Shown here piece by piece: positions 24,190 to 36,345 of a stretch of 64,000 nucleotides of DNA. This stretch comes from Ryuthela nishihirai (taxonomy: Eukaryota; Arthropoda; Arachnida; Araneae; Heptathelidae): positions 10,830,001-10,894,000 of the forward strand of contig JAWZYU010000001.1 in NCBI GenBank assembly GCA_038380435.1, given 5' to 3'. How positions within the stretch are numbered: the first letter of the stretch is position 1; the number at the start of each line of letters is the position of its first letter. The translations under genes and the position numbers were made by a program. The notes beneath the pieces are model-generated. The model did no database searches. It saw only the letters and a list, made by a program, of their open reading frames with translations, and was not told the DNA's origin.

Positions 24190-25000
24190 TACCCACAAAG
24201 TATGAATTGCTTTCTACCTTTAGCATTGATGACTTATTTTTTACCCGAAGAGGCACTTTTATAAAACTTAACCGTGTCCGAAAACTCTATGAGAATTATT
24301 TTATATCCAAAGACAACTAAATACCTGATCCTGTAAATAAACATAACGAACCAATCACACGCATGTAGGTGTACTAACGATGGGTCGCAACACGAAATAA
24401 GATTTCATCATTATATATATGTAATGAGACGTGATGAGTCATTGGTCTTGTGAGCTGATCACACGTTCGCCAGTAAACGGAGGAAAGAACGATTTTTTAA
24501 AACTGTAAGTGTTTATACTTACAGATGTTTTTTAAATGATTTGTTCCAAATAATTTTAAGTTATTAGCGGATTTTTTCTTCTTAGGAAGAAATAATATTT
24601 CACTACCGATTATGAAAAGTTTCTAAGGAGAATAAATAGTGTTTTTAAATTACTTCATAAGAAAAGTAGTATTTCATATAAATGAATTGCGAACTGGATT
24701 GGTAATGTAGCGGCAATAAGTATTAGGAATAAAAAATGGGAAAGTGAGTTTTAAACTTAAGATCAAATCGCATAACAGATATACTGGAATTAAAAATAAA
24801 TGGAAAAAAAATTTTTTTTAGCTGTTGAAATAAAAATAGGAAGGTGAGTTTTTTTTATCTATGATTCTTGTGCTGTTGCAATCACGATGTCTTTGAAATG
24901 GCTTAGTATTAAAAAGGGAAAATAAGGGGAGTCTAGGGAATTGCAGAAATGTGAATTTAACGTAAAATATTTTTCTTTTCATAGTTCCGAAACAAGTCCT
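24190..25000. other. Unassigned AT-rich DNA
   Basis: No element found. A small perfect inverted repeat (tgtaagtg, tacttaca) lies near 24505-24522. Confidence 0.4.
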
Positions 25001-26010
25001 GATGCGGTAGGGTGACCTGAAATGTGTTCTGCAGACGTTGGAAGATGTCTGAACACAAATATCTGATGGCATCAGCCTGCAACAATATGGAGAGTAATTT
25101 TAATAAGAGGAGCATTATGACACTTGGAGGTCTGGGGGGGGGGGGGGGGGGGGAGGCGAAAGGAAATTTCAAGATGGGTTGTCTTCTTGTGATGAGGAAC
25201 TTTGTTTATTTACAAAATAACTTTTCTCTCATAAAGGAGAGTGGGATTGATAAGGGAAGTTTTGATAAGAGGGTGAAGAGTATTTCCAAAACGTCGTAGC
25301 ACACCATATCTGTTGTAATACTGATGTCGTTAGCCTGAAACAAATGGGGTTGAAGTAGTTGTTGACAATGCAGGTTTGGCTAAAAGGTTGTTTACTTCCA
25401 TCGGGTGACATCATCCGACGTCTCTGGAGTTAGAGAAATTTCGAGATGAGTTGGCCATCCGAAATGGTGGTCAAGGTGGTTTTTTTAATGGGGAGGGGGA
25501 CATGATAAATGATTGAAGAACTTTTCCAAAGCATGTTGTAACATATCTTATCTGATATAATGGTGATGGTTTAGAATACTGGAATAAAGGGAGGATCAAC
25601 AGTGTTGGTTTAGTCCGTGATATCATCCAAGATGGCCGTCGTGGGAGAAAAATTTCGAGAAGGTTTGACCATCCAAGATGGCCGCTAAGGGGTTTCTAAT
25701 GAGGGAGGTGCGTGAAACTTTTAGTGCGTGAACCTTTTAAATTAAAACTTAAGAGTTTTAATTAATCAGGAATTTTTAATGAAGGGGGTATTGTTTTTTT
25801 CTTTAATTAATAACGAGTTTATAGGTTGGCCATCAAAGATTGCTGCCAAGGGGGTTTTTAATGAAAGTTATGGCACTTTTGATATGTGGGTGAAGAGTTT
25901 CCAAATTGTGTTGTGACATGTCATGTCTGATGCAATACGGAAACAAAGGAGATGTAAATATGAATGAATGATGCCATCTGATGCTCCACTATACAGGACA
26001 GTACCACATC
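25001..26010. repeat. Degenerate ~240-bp tandem-like repeats with atccaagatggccg motif
   Basis: A pattern recurs: a ttccaaa...tgt(tg)taacat..tatct block, then a gtgacatcatcc or gatatcatcc block, then a catccaagatggccg block, then ggggtttttaatg. Copies lie near 25250-25500, 25540-25730 and 25840-26000, with one more piece at 26580-26700. A 20-nt G run sits at 25134-25153. This could be the subterminal array of a large DNA element, but no terminus is visible. Confidence 0.6.
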
Positions 26011-26394
26011 ATATGGATGTTACCAAATGTCGCATTCGTATACTAATTGAGGCTTAAAGAAAACTGACAATAGAGCAGCGAAGAATGAACCTATCTAGGT
26101 GATCTACATTATATTGAAGATATTTATTTCGGTCAATTCATTCGTTTCAGGAAATTAATGGAATTGTTTTAGAATTTTGAACTGTGCCAGAAATAAGTTT
26201 CTGATATTTCTATAGGTAACAATATGATCTAAGTTAAACTAACACTCTGTAAATGAATTGTGCCGGTTTCGGCCATTAAGAAAGTGTGATGTCAAGCTTT
26301 TATTTTTTATATTTTAAAGAAAAAAAAATTGTATCGCTACCTTAATTTCAAATGGTTAGAACAAATGTCCACGTTTCAAGCACCTGGTTTCAGT

Positions 26395-26560
26395 GATGGT
26401 TGGATGAGGGGATCCATTGGAGAGCTGTTGGGAAAAGGAGTGGGGTGTGGCTCCCCACACATGGAGCCATGGCTTAACGCACTATCTGAGAGATGGTGGT
26501 CTTTCCAAGCCAAACGGTGACTCCTATTCACTGTGGGCAGGGCAGGGAGTTTAGCGGAGA
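26395..26560 (-). mobile_element. SINE family 2, strongly degenerate partial copy
   Basis: Reverse-orientation match to the SINE body: ctgttgggaaaaggagtggg, then ggctccccacacatggagcc, atggcttaacg, ggtctttccaagcc, and cactgtgggcagggcaggga. The tRNA-like head and the tail are missing. It lies inside the ~240-bp repeat region. Confidence 0.6.
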
Positions 26561-26700
26561 AAGAAGAGATGATCAACAATATGGGTTTGTTTGATGACGT
26601 CATCCAAGATGGCCGTCTCTGGATTTAGAATAATTTCAAGATGGCCACCAAGGGGTTTTTAATGAGGGAGGATGAATTAAAGAAAGGGACTTTTGATAAG
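26561..26700. repeat. Further copy of the atccaagatggccg repeat
   Basis: gatgacgtcatccaagatgg, aagatggccaccaaggggtt and tttttaatgagggagg repeat the pattern of 25001-26010 after the SINE remnant. Confidence 0.6.
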
Positions 26701-27739
26701 AGTTTGTGAGATTTTAATTAAAAAGAAATTTTTAATAACAGGGGTTTGGACATTTTAATTAATAAAGTGTTTATTAAAAAAAAGGGTGCATATTAATAAG
26801 GACATAACGATTATTAATAAGTGGGTGCAGTTAGTTATGAATATTACTAAGAGGAGTAGTAGTGGGGTGCATAAAAGAGCGTGGCCGAAAGCGATGTACC
26901 GGAAGGGGCGTGATCATTGGCATCACAAAAGGGGAAGCACTGTCTGGGGGTGGGCTGCGGAGCCTCACACTACTGGCATTGTTTTCTTATCATTACAAAG
27001 AAAGCAATTTCTCAAAGCGTATTCTTATTGCAGAATATATAATACACTGTAAACATTAAAATTACAGTAAAATATCTACTGAAGAATTGCAACTATGTAA
27101 GGAATAGTGAGTTTTTTATATCCGAAAATATAATTTAAAGCAACGCTTCAAACTCAATGATAAATATGATATTCTCAGAAGCGAGATGTACGTATTTGTG
27201 TGAACAGTTTAATAGACACTAAATACAATATTCCAAAATCGCTTCATTTACTAATTGCAAATTTGCTATAACCCAGCTTCTAAACATTCTGGTTAATCAA
27301 ATAATTCTAAAAATTATGTATCACATTATTTTGCATTATTTCCCAGAAAACTAATATTGCATATCTGAACACTTAAAAGAAAATGAAAAGGTTTTATCAG
27401 TTCGATATTAACTGATTATTAAATAATAATTACTACTATTATCAATTATCTTCCAGTACAACATCATAAACCTTCATATGAGCACTTTAAGAATGTAATA
27501 AACAAACTATAAAATATTACAGTTCTTTTAATTCTTCAACTTCATTCAACTATCGAAATGTCAGTGGAAAAATCTAGAAAAATCTTCAGTTTTTGAACCA
27601 ATCTGCCATTAGGTTGTAAGCTAAAAATGCAGTATTTAAATTTGTATACAGTTTAAATATAACCATATTTTTTAAGCTTTTTCTCAAAATATATGGTTTA
27701 AACATCACTTGCAAGGTAAAATGAATTTAAGCAATTAAC
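26701..27739. other. Unassigned AT-rich DNA
   Basis: Runs of aattaataa-like sequence, then no discernible structure. The frames at 26786-27052 and 26862-27059 overlap each other and lack motifs. Confidence 0.4.
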
Positions 27740-27790
27740 AACATGTCTCTGTGGCAAGCAGCTGCTTGAAGGGGAATTTATTTTTATTTA
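27740..27790 (+). mobile_element. SINE family 1, 3' tail fragment
   Basis: Only ctctgtggcaagcagctgct and the following tgaaggggaatttattttta remain, that is, the last ~50 bp of the family 1 consensus. Such 5'-truncated copies fit LINE-mediated insertion. Confidence 0.7.
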
Positions 27791-28953
27791 ACAAGAAAGT
27801 AAGCGCGGATTATTTCGAAAAGACTCGTAAATCTGGGATTTCCACGCATACATTTATTTGTAAAGCAAGATAATACTTGAGGGATAAATCAAAACTTTAT
27901 CCAATCAACATATTTTGCGGAATATGAAAGTAGAATTGCAGAACTACGTGTTTAATATTTTGTTAGTACTTATCCTAGGAGTAAATGAGGTAGAGGCTAA
28001 ATCAAATGATTTTGTTTCTATTTGTGATCACTATATCACACTGAAAGTTACTGCTACATTAGTAGAGGTTGTTTATAATTTCAATGCATATTTTCATTTC
28101 TGAATAAAATAATATATAATATTGCATTAATTGTAGTACAGTGTCAGTTCATAATCATGAAGAGAATCAAGGCTCAGAGTAGTTACAACACTCCATTTTT
28201 CATTTGCATATAACCATTAGGATTGACATTTTAAGCAATTTAAAGTTATTAAAATTAAAATATTTCCTTTTGGCAGTAAGAAATGACTAAGGGAATTTTA
28301 CGATACAGGAAATTTTGTTTAATTTGTGCAACAAGAACTTCAAAGATTCATTGAGGTTTACTGTTACACTAGTATAGATTATGATTTCAATATAAAATTT
28401 ATTTTATAATAATATAATTTTGTACAATGTCTTATGATAATCAACCACGAAGAAATTCAACAACTTTCTAAGTAACTAAAATTATAGTTAGTCTCATACT
28501 GTTATGAATGAAATTACTACGTAATATTAGTTAATAGCTTCTGAAAAAAAGTCATCGCTGACACGGTGGGAATCGGAAAACAACTCTACAGATTCATGCC
28601 AGAGCATGCTACCTTTACACCACGCATCAGACAAGGAAATCTTTCAGAATAAGACCTTATAAATCTTCATTGAGACCTAAATATTAAATCACATTTTGCA
28701 AGCACATTTCCTTTACATTCAAATTTAATATTACAATTTATATTTAATCATGTATGCATTAAATGTAAAACTGTTATCATTTAATGTACGATTGCTTAGC
28801 AATGTACATCAGCAATTATATATTCAATTTTAAGAGTGCTTCAGTGGATAAATTGCGAAAAAGAGAAATGTAACAATTCTTAACATTTGTACGTTTCCTC
28901 AATATGGAATCATTTAAAATTTACCTAGCACTGGCATATATAATAGCCAGAGA
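27791..28953. other. Unassigned AT-rich DNA, with a possible decayed tRNA-like piece
   Basis: Mostly featureless. At about 28565-28625 the minus strand has a weak B-box/A-box pair (complements of gggaatcgga and of the accacgca end), possibly another tRNA-derived remnant. I am not confident of it. Confidence 0.35.
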
Positions 28954-30036
28954 TACACACCGAAGAGCCAAAACATTATGACCACGTACCTAATATGATG
29001 TTGGTCCTCCACATACCGCCAAAACAGCCCTTACCAGCGAAGCAGGGATGTTACAAGATTTCTAAAGGTGTCTTGTGGTTTCCGGTACCAACATGTTACC
29101 AACAGATCCTTTAACTCTTTTAAGTTACGGTTGCCGCAGATCGGAATAGCATATCCGATCTGCGGTTGAGCAGCCGCAGATCGTATATGCTATTCCAACG
29201 CACTACGGATGCTCGATTGGACTGATGTCTGGGAAATTTGGAGGCCAGGGAAATACCTGGAAGTCTTCCTCGTGTTTCGCAAATCTTTCTCGAACAGTCC
29301 AGGCAGTGTGGCATGGCGCATTATCCTGCTGAAAGAAGGCACTACTAGAGGGGAACATCATTACCATGAAAAGATGTATCCGTTCTGCAATGATATATAG
29401 GTAGGTGGTAGACGTCATAGTTTCCTGCACATGAATAATTGGACTCAGGGTTTCCCAGCAGAACATTGCCCAACATTCCATCCTGGTGCCAACACTTCCC
29501 CAGATAAACGACACACACATACTCGGCCATCCACGTGATGCAACAGCAAACGAGATTCATCGAACAGACAACCTTCTTCCAATCAGTCAAGGTCCAGTTT
29601 TGATGCTTGCACTTCATTGTAGGTGCTTTTGACGGTGAACAGAGGTTAGCATGGGCACTCGGAGCAGCCTGTGGCTACTCAGCCCCATTTTCAGCATGGT
29701 TTGATGTACCCATGGTTTGATGGGTGAGTTGCACTACAGTATCCCTTCTGTTGGCTTGTACCATCTGGGATAGGCTTCGCTCACCATTTGCATTGATGAG
29801 GTGTGGTCGACCCACACTTGCCGGCGGCTAGTGGTTTTTTTCCTCCTCGGACTACTTTTCGAAGGTACTAAGTCCGCTGCCTTTTCCATCTGAAGAACAA
29901 GATTAACACTGATTAACAGAACTCAATATCAGGTGTTATTTATTTCACGATTTTCACGCGCACCATTGTTTACGTGCAGTTGTTGCAATTTGCATAATGA
30001 TGAGCTGGTCATAACGTTTTGGCTCTTTGGTGTATA
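28954..30036 (-). mobile_element. Tc1-like element, subfamily A copy 2 (dead)
   Basis: TIRs read cgaagagccaaaacattatg on the left and the inverse cgttttggctctttgg on the right, next to TA. Minus frame 29203-29520 contains the DDE core with a FFQQDNAPCHTA block and ends in DISPIEHP around the third acidic residue. An overlapping frame at 29345-29617 carries the preceding block. Frameshifts break the protein. An internal duplication of the atccgatctgcgg piece occurs near 29130-29180. It has the same TIR as 3289-4420. Confidence 0.85.
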
Positions 30037-30119
30037 TTTAAACATGCTAATAACTTTTAACTGCGACAACCCTTTTTTTATTCGAAGAAAAAATTCCACA
30101 TTCGAAGAAAAAATTATAT

Positions 30120-30300
30120 TAATTATACAAGAAATATACCGAGGCTGATAACTTTCGAATTCATCGGAAAGTAATTTTTTCTATCAACTATGTGAATCCA
30201 CTTTCTTCGGAAGACGACCTTTATTCTAAGAAAGCAGAGCAATATTTTGCACCATCTGTTAATCGGAAGATGCTCCAAATTCTTCAGGAAGTTAAATGAC
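30120..30300. repeat. Fragment of the Polinton-associated ~185-bp repeat
   Basis: The segment with ggaagacgacctttattcta, gaaagcagagcaatattttg and caccatctgttaatcggaag closely matches part of the units at 34912-34965. A single isolated copy outside the main array implies a dispersed relative or a broken-off element end. Confidence 0.6.
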
Positions 30301-30559
30301 ACATCTGGCCCTGTTGAATAATTTCCATTACATTCAGGGACTGAACATCGATATGGATATTGAAGATTGTACACCGCTTTAACTCACTAAACTGACCGAT
30401 GTAGGAAAAACCACAATACGACTTAAATGCGAAGGAATTAAGAAAAAGTTTCAGGACACTGAAATACAACAGTCCAACACTACGGGCATTGATACTGCGT
30501 TGCTAGCACAATATGCTTTAACGAACTACCTAAGTTAACGTGATATAAGTTCTGGTCTT
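30301..30559. other. Unassigned
   Basis: No motif seen between the repeat fragment and the next Tc1-like remnant. Confidence 0.35.
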
Positions 30560-31740
30560 TGGTCCATTGGCCTTTTGTTACAGGAGGTATTAGTTGGATA
30601 CAGGCCAATGAGGACATTTTGGAAAGGGTATGACTGGACTCTTCCCACAGATATTTAAAGGAGCAACAGCCGTGTTCAGCTTATCAGTTCTTGTGTTGCT
30701 GTTAGGATATGTCACTCCAGGTGAGTGAGTTTGACACAGATCAAGGAATCTTTCGGAAATTGCAGCTCGTGTGGGATGTAGTGTACAGTTGTGCATCGAG
30801 TATGCAGAGAATGGTTACGGTAACGAACATGTTGTGACCTCATCTACAGAAAACTCCACGGTAAGACTGTCATCTTCAGAGACTGGCTGTAACAGATCAC
30901 TCTGCCCCATCTATGGCCATGGCCGAAAAGTGAAGGTTAGTAACACATCAACACATCTTCCAATGTCTGTTGTAAGAGTTGATGGTATTTATTTCAATTC
31001 GGACTAAGCAGCTGCCAGCCATTGCTAAAACTTCCTCTGAATCCCAACACAAAGAAGCCAAACTACAGTGGTACTTTTGACGTTAGATATGGACAGAAGA
31101 AAGTGGTGCATCAAGCAACATCTGACTTCGATGGACCGAAGAAAGTGGTGCATCAAGCAACTACTGAGGTGCAATGAATGGTGCAATGTCTTTGCTGATT
31201 AATTCCACTTCTGTCTGCTCAAATCCGACGGTAGAATCTTCATCTGCTGACTGATTGATGAGAAGCACAGAGAGGAGTGTATTCGGATGAGGCATACAGT
31301 ACCAAAGCTTGGGATTATAGTTTGGGGTGCGATCAGTTATGAAAGCAAATCCACCCTAGTACGGATCCGCATCACCACTGCCAATACTTGTTACATTTGA
31401 GACATTTTACAGAAAATAGTTCTTTCAGACTTACAAACTGTGACCCCATGCAGCAGCTGCCATTGTTGTTTTCCTGAGGCAAAGAATGGGCATATCTTTC
31501 CATCACCCTACAGATCTCCTGTTGTTATCCATAAAATATATGAGATATGGTCAAACTGATGGTGCAGCACATCCCAGCAAAGTAGACAAACTTTGGGCAC
31601 TGGTGCATAGTGCTTGGATGGATATTTCGCAATCAAACATTCGTTTAACTCCAAACCATGCTGTGTACAGCAGGCCATGCAGGCAGGGGTGGATACAGTC
31701 ATTAATAAACAACTCGGTATATAACTGTGCAATTACCTAC
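30560..31740 (+). mobile_element. Tc1-like element, heavily decayed
   Basis: The order of pieces on the plus strand fits a transposase. A helix-turn-helix-like region lies near 30750-30900. A W/G-A block (IIVWGAISYE-like) lies near 31310-31340. A final segment near 31590-31690 has WMDISQSNIR followed by a PCCVQQAMQAG-like Tc1 C terminus. An internal 30-bp duplication (gaagaaagtggtgcatcaag) lies at 31093-31160. Stops are frequent and no TIR pair is evident. Confidence 0.55.
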
Positions 31741-31784
31741 TTATTGTAATCATTTATTACTAAAATAAAGCTACATTGAACCAC

Positions 31785-33014
31785 TATACATAGTCATATC
31801 AGACAAATATGACCACCTACCTAATAATGGGAATAACCACCCTTGATCCAGAAGACAGTGGCGAGATGGCATGGCATGAACACAATGAGGCCCTGGAAGG
31901 TTGCCAGAGGCACACGTGACCATTCGAACTCCAGCAGAGCATGGAGATTCTGAGATGATGTGGTTGTGGGTCCATACACCACACTTGTCGATCTAAATGG
32001 TTCCACAAGTGATCTATGGGATTGAGGTCGGGCGATTTCGCTGGGCAAGGGAGAACGGAGACAGTGCTGTCGTGTTCCTGGAACCAGTCATGCACCACCT
32101 TAGGACATGGCAGGGCTCTTGTCCTGTTGGTAGACAAAATCACCACCAGGATAAACGTCCAACATGAAGGGATGCATGTGGTCATCGAGTATGGACAGGT
32201 AGCCATTGGCGTTCAGGGACCCATCCAGTGGTACCAGCAGTCCCAGGTCATACCAGGAAAACTTCCCCCAGACATGCACCCTGCCACCGCCGGCCTGTAC
32301 TTGCCTGACAAGCATGTCCAGGTATTGGTTCTTGTGTGTCTGACGCCGTATCCACCACCACCCCGTCACTTCTGTGGAGTAGAAACCTCGATTTGTCGGA
32401 GAAGCCAACCTTTTTCCACTCTTCCACTGTCCAATGACAGTAGTCCCTTGCGAACTGCAGGCGTCATTGCCGATGGGCCTTGGTTAACAAAGTCACTTTA
32501 CACAACACCGTCGACTCCAGAGACCCATGTGTAACAGGGTTCGCTCTACTGTTATTGGGGACACATACCTGGGTGCTCCAACGTTCATTTGAGTGGTCAA
32601 TTGCTGCACTGTTCACATTGATTGCCCTTTCTTTACCATTCGATGGAGGTGACGTTCTGCTCTAGGGTCGATGGCCTTTGGGGCTTCACAGTTATGACGT
32701 CTGGAGGTATTTGGTGTGCCAGCAGTCCATTCTTGGTACACCCTTATTACAGCACCTCATGAACAGTCCATGAAGTGTGCTGTTTCCGAGATGTTTCCAC
32801 CCTTGGAGCGGTAGCTGATGATCGTTCCTTTTTGAATGTCCATCAAATAAATACCTCTGCCCATTGTGCTCACATTATGCACTATGGCTCATCTGTCCTG
32901 CTCAGCCTCTTATATCTCCGTGTGGCCGACCTTGTCATATGTACTCTGTGACGTGCTGGGCGGGTGCACTGTGATTCCGTGGGTGGTCATATTTTTCTGA
33001 TGTGACTGTGTATA
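31785..33014 (-). mobile_element. Tc1-like element with both TIRs (dead)
   Basis: The left end has tagtcatatcagac and aaatatgaccacc. The right end carries the inverse ggtggtcatatttttctgat and tgactgtgtata. Minus frames 32100-32408 (a GGRVHVWGKFSW block and YLSILDDHMHPF, then DKSPA) and 31817-32206 (AKSPDLNPIDHLWNHL, the third acidic residue region) join through a frameshift near 32100-32200. Part of the N-terminal half lies at 32410-32980. This is the best preserved Tc1 in the window. Confidence 0.85.
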
Positions 33015-34189
33015 TGAGCGTGTTCTGATTTTCGTGCATACCAGTGTATATTTGTTGTGATAGACTAAAGGAAGACAAGCCCATGTCTGGGCCCTTACGC
33101 AAAAGCCAGATATGCCCCCCCCCCCCCTTTAAAATTGTTTTAAAGGGTGTGGTAACGAAAACTAACCCAAAAATCGCTGAGCCCCCAGCATTTGTCTACT
33201 TTTCCTATGCCAGATATGGCTCTGAAGGAAGACGGCGAAGCTTATAGCATGAATAATCGCACGATAAGTAACGAAATTAGACTAATGGTTTCCTTTTATA
33301 TAGGAAAAGCCTTAATGGTGAGATATTCATCAAAGTGTCTTTTATTCAAACAAGGCATTTTTTTGCATGTGTATGTGAAGCGAGTATATCTGTTCAATGC
33401 AGACGTGTTATAAGTGAACACTATGTCAAAGTTATCCAACAAGCGATGCGAAATCGAGATGACACAAGAATCCAACTTCATAGCGGCATTATAGAGGAAG
33501 AAATAAGGGGAGGAGCCCTTACTATCAGTTAGCATAGGTGGTGAGTGTAGTAGCGACTTCCATGTTATTCCTATTCTGAAAGCCGCGCTGAAAGTCAGTT
33601 GTCATCGCATGTGTGAATGTTTGTATGAATACTGGCACAAATAAATCGCAATATTTTCTGTAGGTGAAGACACTATTATTTGGTACATAAGAATGTACTT
33701 TTTTCTTTTTATTCTATTCTGTGTTTGAATGTATTTGCAAAAACAGCAGTTGAACACCACGATCAAATTTGTTAATTATTTCTACATGCTGTCTAATAAA
33801 AGCGAATTTTTTTTACAGTTGAAAAGATTCTCTTTCAAAACATTATCGAAAGTTTTTTTCATTACCAGTTATTTCATTTCGATTTTGTATTTCCCTGCGA
33901 TTTTAAAAACTGTAGTTTACCTCAAAATTCAACATTATCATAATAAATTACGTATCAAATGAAAGCAATTCAACAATAATCCCTCCAGAAAGAAAACGGG
34001 GGGGGGGGGGGGGGGGGAAGGTTGATGATAATTCAAGTTGGCAGTAATTTTAGCAATATATTACAAGGTAGCAGTTAGCTTACGGTAATTTTCAATATAA
34101 TTAAAATAACGACAAGTTAAAAAATTCGGGAAGAAAACTTTATCACTACTTCCTACCGGTGAAATGTTAGTAGTGTAACTTCTTTTATA
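33015..34189. other. Unassigned, with G and C homopolymers
   Basis: A C run lies at about 33115-33127 and a 20-nt G run at 33998-34017. Small frames (33192-33413, 33335-33532) lack motifs. The rest is AT-rich with no identified element. Confidence 0.4.
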
Positions 34190-35230
34190 GCGTAAATTTA
34201 CCCCTGTCTCCACCCTCCCCTTTCTAGCTCTTAGAGAAGTTGACAGTTCCAAGAAATTGCTTAGAGAGTTTTTTGTATTTATTTTTACTTTTACCCACCC
34301 CCTATCCCCCTTCTTGACTCCTAGAGACGTTGTTTGTTAGGGAAGTTTATTTTATACAACAGATGATAACACTGATGAATGCTTGAAAGATTTCTTTACC
34401 CCCCCCCCCCCCCTGCATGGAGTTGTCGGTTCCAAGAAATTACTAAGAGTTATTTTTTATTTTTTTACTCTCCTTCCTGGCTCTTAGACCCATTACTTGT
34501 CAGGGAGAGCTTTTTTATACAACAAACGATAACACTGAGGGAAGAAGGTTACAAACAAAAATCGTGATAAAGGTTACAAATGTCCAGAATATTTTATAGC
34601 AGCTGTTAATCAGTAAGTAGTTTTTTAAAAAAAGGTTGAGAATATATGGCGAGATGCGAAGATACTACAGATATCTTTAAATGCAACAACGCAAGACCAC
34701 TCTTTAAAAAAATAATAAAGGAATATGAAGGATGTTTTGCAGCAGCTGTTAATCGGAAGACGACCCGTAAAAAACAGATGATGCGTGGTGTAGGTTATAA
34801 AATATAGAGATAAAAGCAAGTCGGGTCTTTAAAAAAAACGTCGAGGATGTATGGAGATGTCTGAAGTTATCTAAGATGTCTTTCAATGCAATATGACAAG
34901 GCATACCCTTTATAAAAAAGCAGAGGAATGTTTTGCACCATCTGTTAATCGGAAGACGACCCTTAAAAAATAGAAGATGTGTGGTGTAGGTTACAAATAT
35001 GGAGGTAAAAAGAAGACCGATCTTTAAAGAAAAAAAATGTTGACGATGCGTGGAGGTCTTTAAATGCAACCTCATACCCTTTATATAAAAAAGTAGGGGT
35101 CTAAGAAGAACGTTTTATAGCAGATGTTAATCAGAAGATGGATCTTTAAAAAACTCGAGGATATGTGATGTAGGTTACAAAATATCTAAAAGAGTGACAG
35201 ATGGTTTTGAATTGCAAAAAAAAACATTAC
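34190..35230. repeat. Degenerate ~140-195-bp tandem repeats preceding a Polinton polymerase fragment
   Basis: Copies of the motif tgttaatcggaagacgaccc occur near 34606, 34746, 34940 and 35122, each followed by a gatgtg(t)ggtgtaggttac block and a tctttaaa block. An earlier pair with ggttccaagaaatt lies at 34245 and 34425. The spacing varies from about 140 to 195 bp. Polintons often have repeats inside their ends, which fits the polymerase fragment immediately downstream. Frames here are artefacts. Confidence 0.6.
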
Positions 35231-35239
35231 TAGGTGATA

Positions 35240-35870
35240 AAAATCATAGGGATATTTAAAGGAACAACACGTGGGTTGAGTTCTATTGGTGGAGTGAAGA
35301 TCTGGTGGTCTGCACATGCGCATTGGGAAGATTTATAATCGATCACTGTGTGATCAGTGTCTGTCAACACACCTCATCAATGGAACCTGTACTAAACGAT
35401 ACAGGTGTACAGACTACGATTCACTGTTTGAAACCACCAAACCCCACGAGTGTTCTGTGAAAGAACTGGGCTTTATCAAAGTTGCCAAAGAGGTTGAAGT
35501 CTTAAGACAAAGGATGTACTTTGATATCGAGACTACAGAGGTGGAAGGAGAGCTGTTTCTTCCCATCTTCTGTACCTCATCACGCACCAAGACGACGAAG
35601 GTGTCTGGATGTATGAGGAGTTCCCTACTGTTCACATTTCATGGAGTGGTTACTGTCTACAGAGAACGGTAACAAAAATTTAGAGATGTCACTTTGCTTG
35701 CACATAGAAGATAGAGGGTTTGATTTTAAACTCGTAATAAACTTTCTGTATGAAAAGTGTTTCAGACCAGAATTAATTTTCAATGGAAACAAAATCCTAT
35801 TACTAAATTTACCTGGTCTCAAAATCAGATTTATTGATTCTCTCTCCTTCATTCAGGCACCTTTGTGAAC
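35240..35870 (+). pseudogene. polB: Polinton/Maverick protein-primed DNA polymerase B, exonuclease part (broken)
   Basis: The frame 35316-35672 has a Cys-rich region (C12, C15, C25, C31, C46) and then MYFDIETT, the Exo I motif with Asp70 and Glu72 of family B polymerases. A second frame, 35641-35868, carries a FNGNKILLLNLPG block followed by KIRFIDSLSFI, consistent with the Exo II region of the Polinton enzyme. A frameshift separates them. The fragment ends at about 35870, well before the polymerase palm, so it is a remnant of the transposon's replication gene. Confidence 0.7.
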
Positions 35871-35949
35871 TGTTCCCAAAACCTTTGGTATTACAGAAGT
35901 TAAAAAGCGTTCTTTCCTCACACCTTTTGCATATCAGAAAATTTAAATT

Positions 35950-36345
35950 ACTCAGAATCTATTCCCGATATATGCTATTTCCACTCAGAACACATGAACC
36001 CTGGTAAAGCATGACATAATTAACATATCTGCACTCAATTCATCCACCATCGCACACAAAAATTCACACTTTCCTCCATATACTCCTGCTTGAATTCCAT
36101 CATCAGCTCCGAACTCAATAGAATCACCCGAATCCAATATCATTAAGCATTTTATCTTCACACTGAATGCGAACAAACGTTAAAGTCTCTATGTCTTGAC
36201 AAGGACCTTTGCATTTCCACCTTTCTGCGTTGCAGCCTTCCAATCTTGTTTCTGATTCTAATGTCATAAACTGGTCCCCAGCTTTTGCAATAATGACCAC
36301 ACACCTCTCCATGGACTCCGACGTGACTGTTTAATTAAACGTTAT
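35950..36345 (-). pseudogene. Gypsy-type protease-region remnant
   Basis: Minus frames 36124-36312 and 35985-36176 adjoin the gag remnant on its 3' side. They include an ETLTFVRIQCEDKML stretch and a GVYGGKCEFL stretch, which resemble the beginning of the protease region in arthropod Gypsy elements. The Asp-Ser/Thr-Gly active-site triad can at best be guessed (ILDSGD). Truncated at about 35950, where the Polinton fragment lies on the other strand. Confidence 0.45.

Noticed and set aside
27915..28103. Small secreted-protein-like frame with hydrophobic stretch
   Set aside because: AT-rich chance frame without acceptor, signal-cleavage context or repeat of the pattern elsewhere.
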